A stretch of 64,000 bases of DNA from Mytilisepta virgata (lineage: Eukaryota; Mollusca; Bivalvia; Mytilida; Mytilidae), in assembly GCA_028015205.1 (NCBI GenBank), contig CM051521.1, forward strand, positions 102,462,513 to 102,526,512. The letters run 5' to 3'. How positions within the stretch are numbered: position 1 is the stretch's first letter; each line of letters begins with the position of its first letter. The notes under the pieces are model-generated. The model did not search any database and was not told the origin of the DNA. It was given only the letters and a program-made list of their open reading frames with translations. A program made the position numbers and the translations under genes. Positions 63,885 through 64,000 of this stretch are shown piece after piece.

Positions 63885-64000
63885 CATGGGGTAATGCAAA
63901 TGTGTAATTGTAATGCATGGTAATGCATTACATTTTCTCAAGTAATTGCATGTAATGTGTAATGCAGGATTTTTAGCATTACATGTAATTGTAATATAAT
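63885..64000. repeat. TAATGCATTAC-rich repeat running off the window
   Basis: GTAATGCATTACA, GTAATTGCATGTAATG and related words recur on both strands. Such arrays occur near the ends of some animal DNA transposons; the element body would lie outside the window. Confidence 0.5.

Noticed and set aside
1..64000. CRISPR array, rRNA, bacterial operons or phage
   Set aside because: No regularly spaced identical repeats with unique spacers, no rRNA signature, and genes have introns.

Overview
The window is eukaryotic nuclear DNA from a bivalve mollusc, most likely a marine mussel (Mytilus or close kin). It is AT-rich. Its host genes are split by GT-AG introns, and the intergenic and intronic DNA is crowded with repeats I recognise from mussel sequences. 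These include blocks with palindromic ends of the form TACGACCGC...GCGGTCGTA, blocks with GGGCAATAACTCC, a tRNA-derived SINE beginning GGGGGCCTCGGTGACCGAG (read on the minus strand), and Penelope-like retroelement tails with ATGTCCCTTTGGTATTTCTTG. No prokaryotic operon, CRISPR array or rRNA is visible.

Host genes. Two paralogous genes lie head-to-tail on the plus strand. Both encode a secreted alpha/beta-hydrolase of the PhoPQ-activated pathogenicity-related (PqaA) / Dictyostelium AprA family. The upstream copy (70-11408) enters the window at its third exon. The downstream copy (33777-45071) is complete: 14 exons, 482 codons, a signal peptide and a Ser-Asp-His triad. All 12 shared exons have the same lengths and phases. 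Between them sits an intronless 496-residue polytopic membrane protein (26030-27520) that I read as an otopetrin-type proton channel. A 129-bp near-identical copy of its 5' coding end, carrying a nonsense codon, lies about 1 kb upstream.

Mobile DNA by region. 1-11 kb: introns of copy 1 with tandem repeats, a hairpin, and a MITE split by a SINE. 11.4-17.4 kb: degenerate tandem repeats, a 1.35-kb terminal-inverted-repeat element, and a LINE reverse-transcriptase scrap. 17.9-23.4 kb: the frameshifted remains of a large, basic, uncharacterised protein on the minus strand, bracketed by at least nine copies of a 14-bp motif near GTAACATCARTGAC. This looks like an unclassified DNA transposon with subterminal binding sites. 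23.5-24.7 kb: a deleted Penelope-like RT. 29.0-32.3 kb: a SINE bounded by a 12-bp target duplication and interrupted by a Penelope-like element whose RT is circularly permuted. 35.9-39.0 kb (intron 5 of copy 2): Penelope GIY-YIG and Crypton-like fragments. 50.0-57.1 kb: a nested pair of palindrome-ended mussel repeats. 59.1-61.1 kb: a Helitron/PIF1-type helicase relic with a MITE inside it.

The host genes do not form an obvious pathway. The main biology here is a tandem secreted-hydrolase pair pushed apart by transposon accumulation. The best candidates for something new are the permuted Penelope element (29.1-32.2 kb) and the unclassified transposon-like locus (17.9-23.4 kb).
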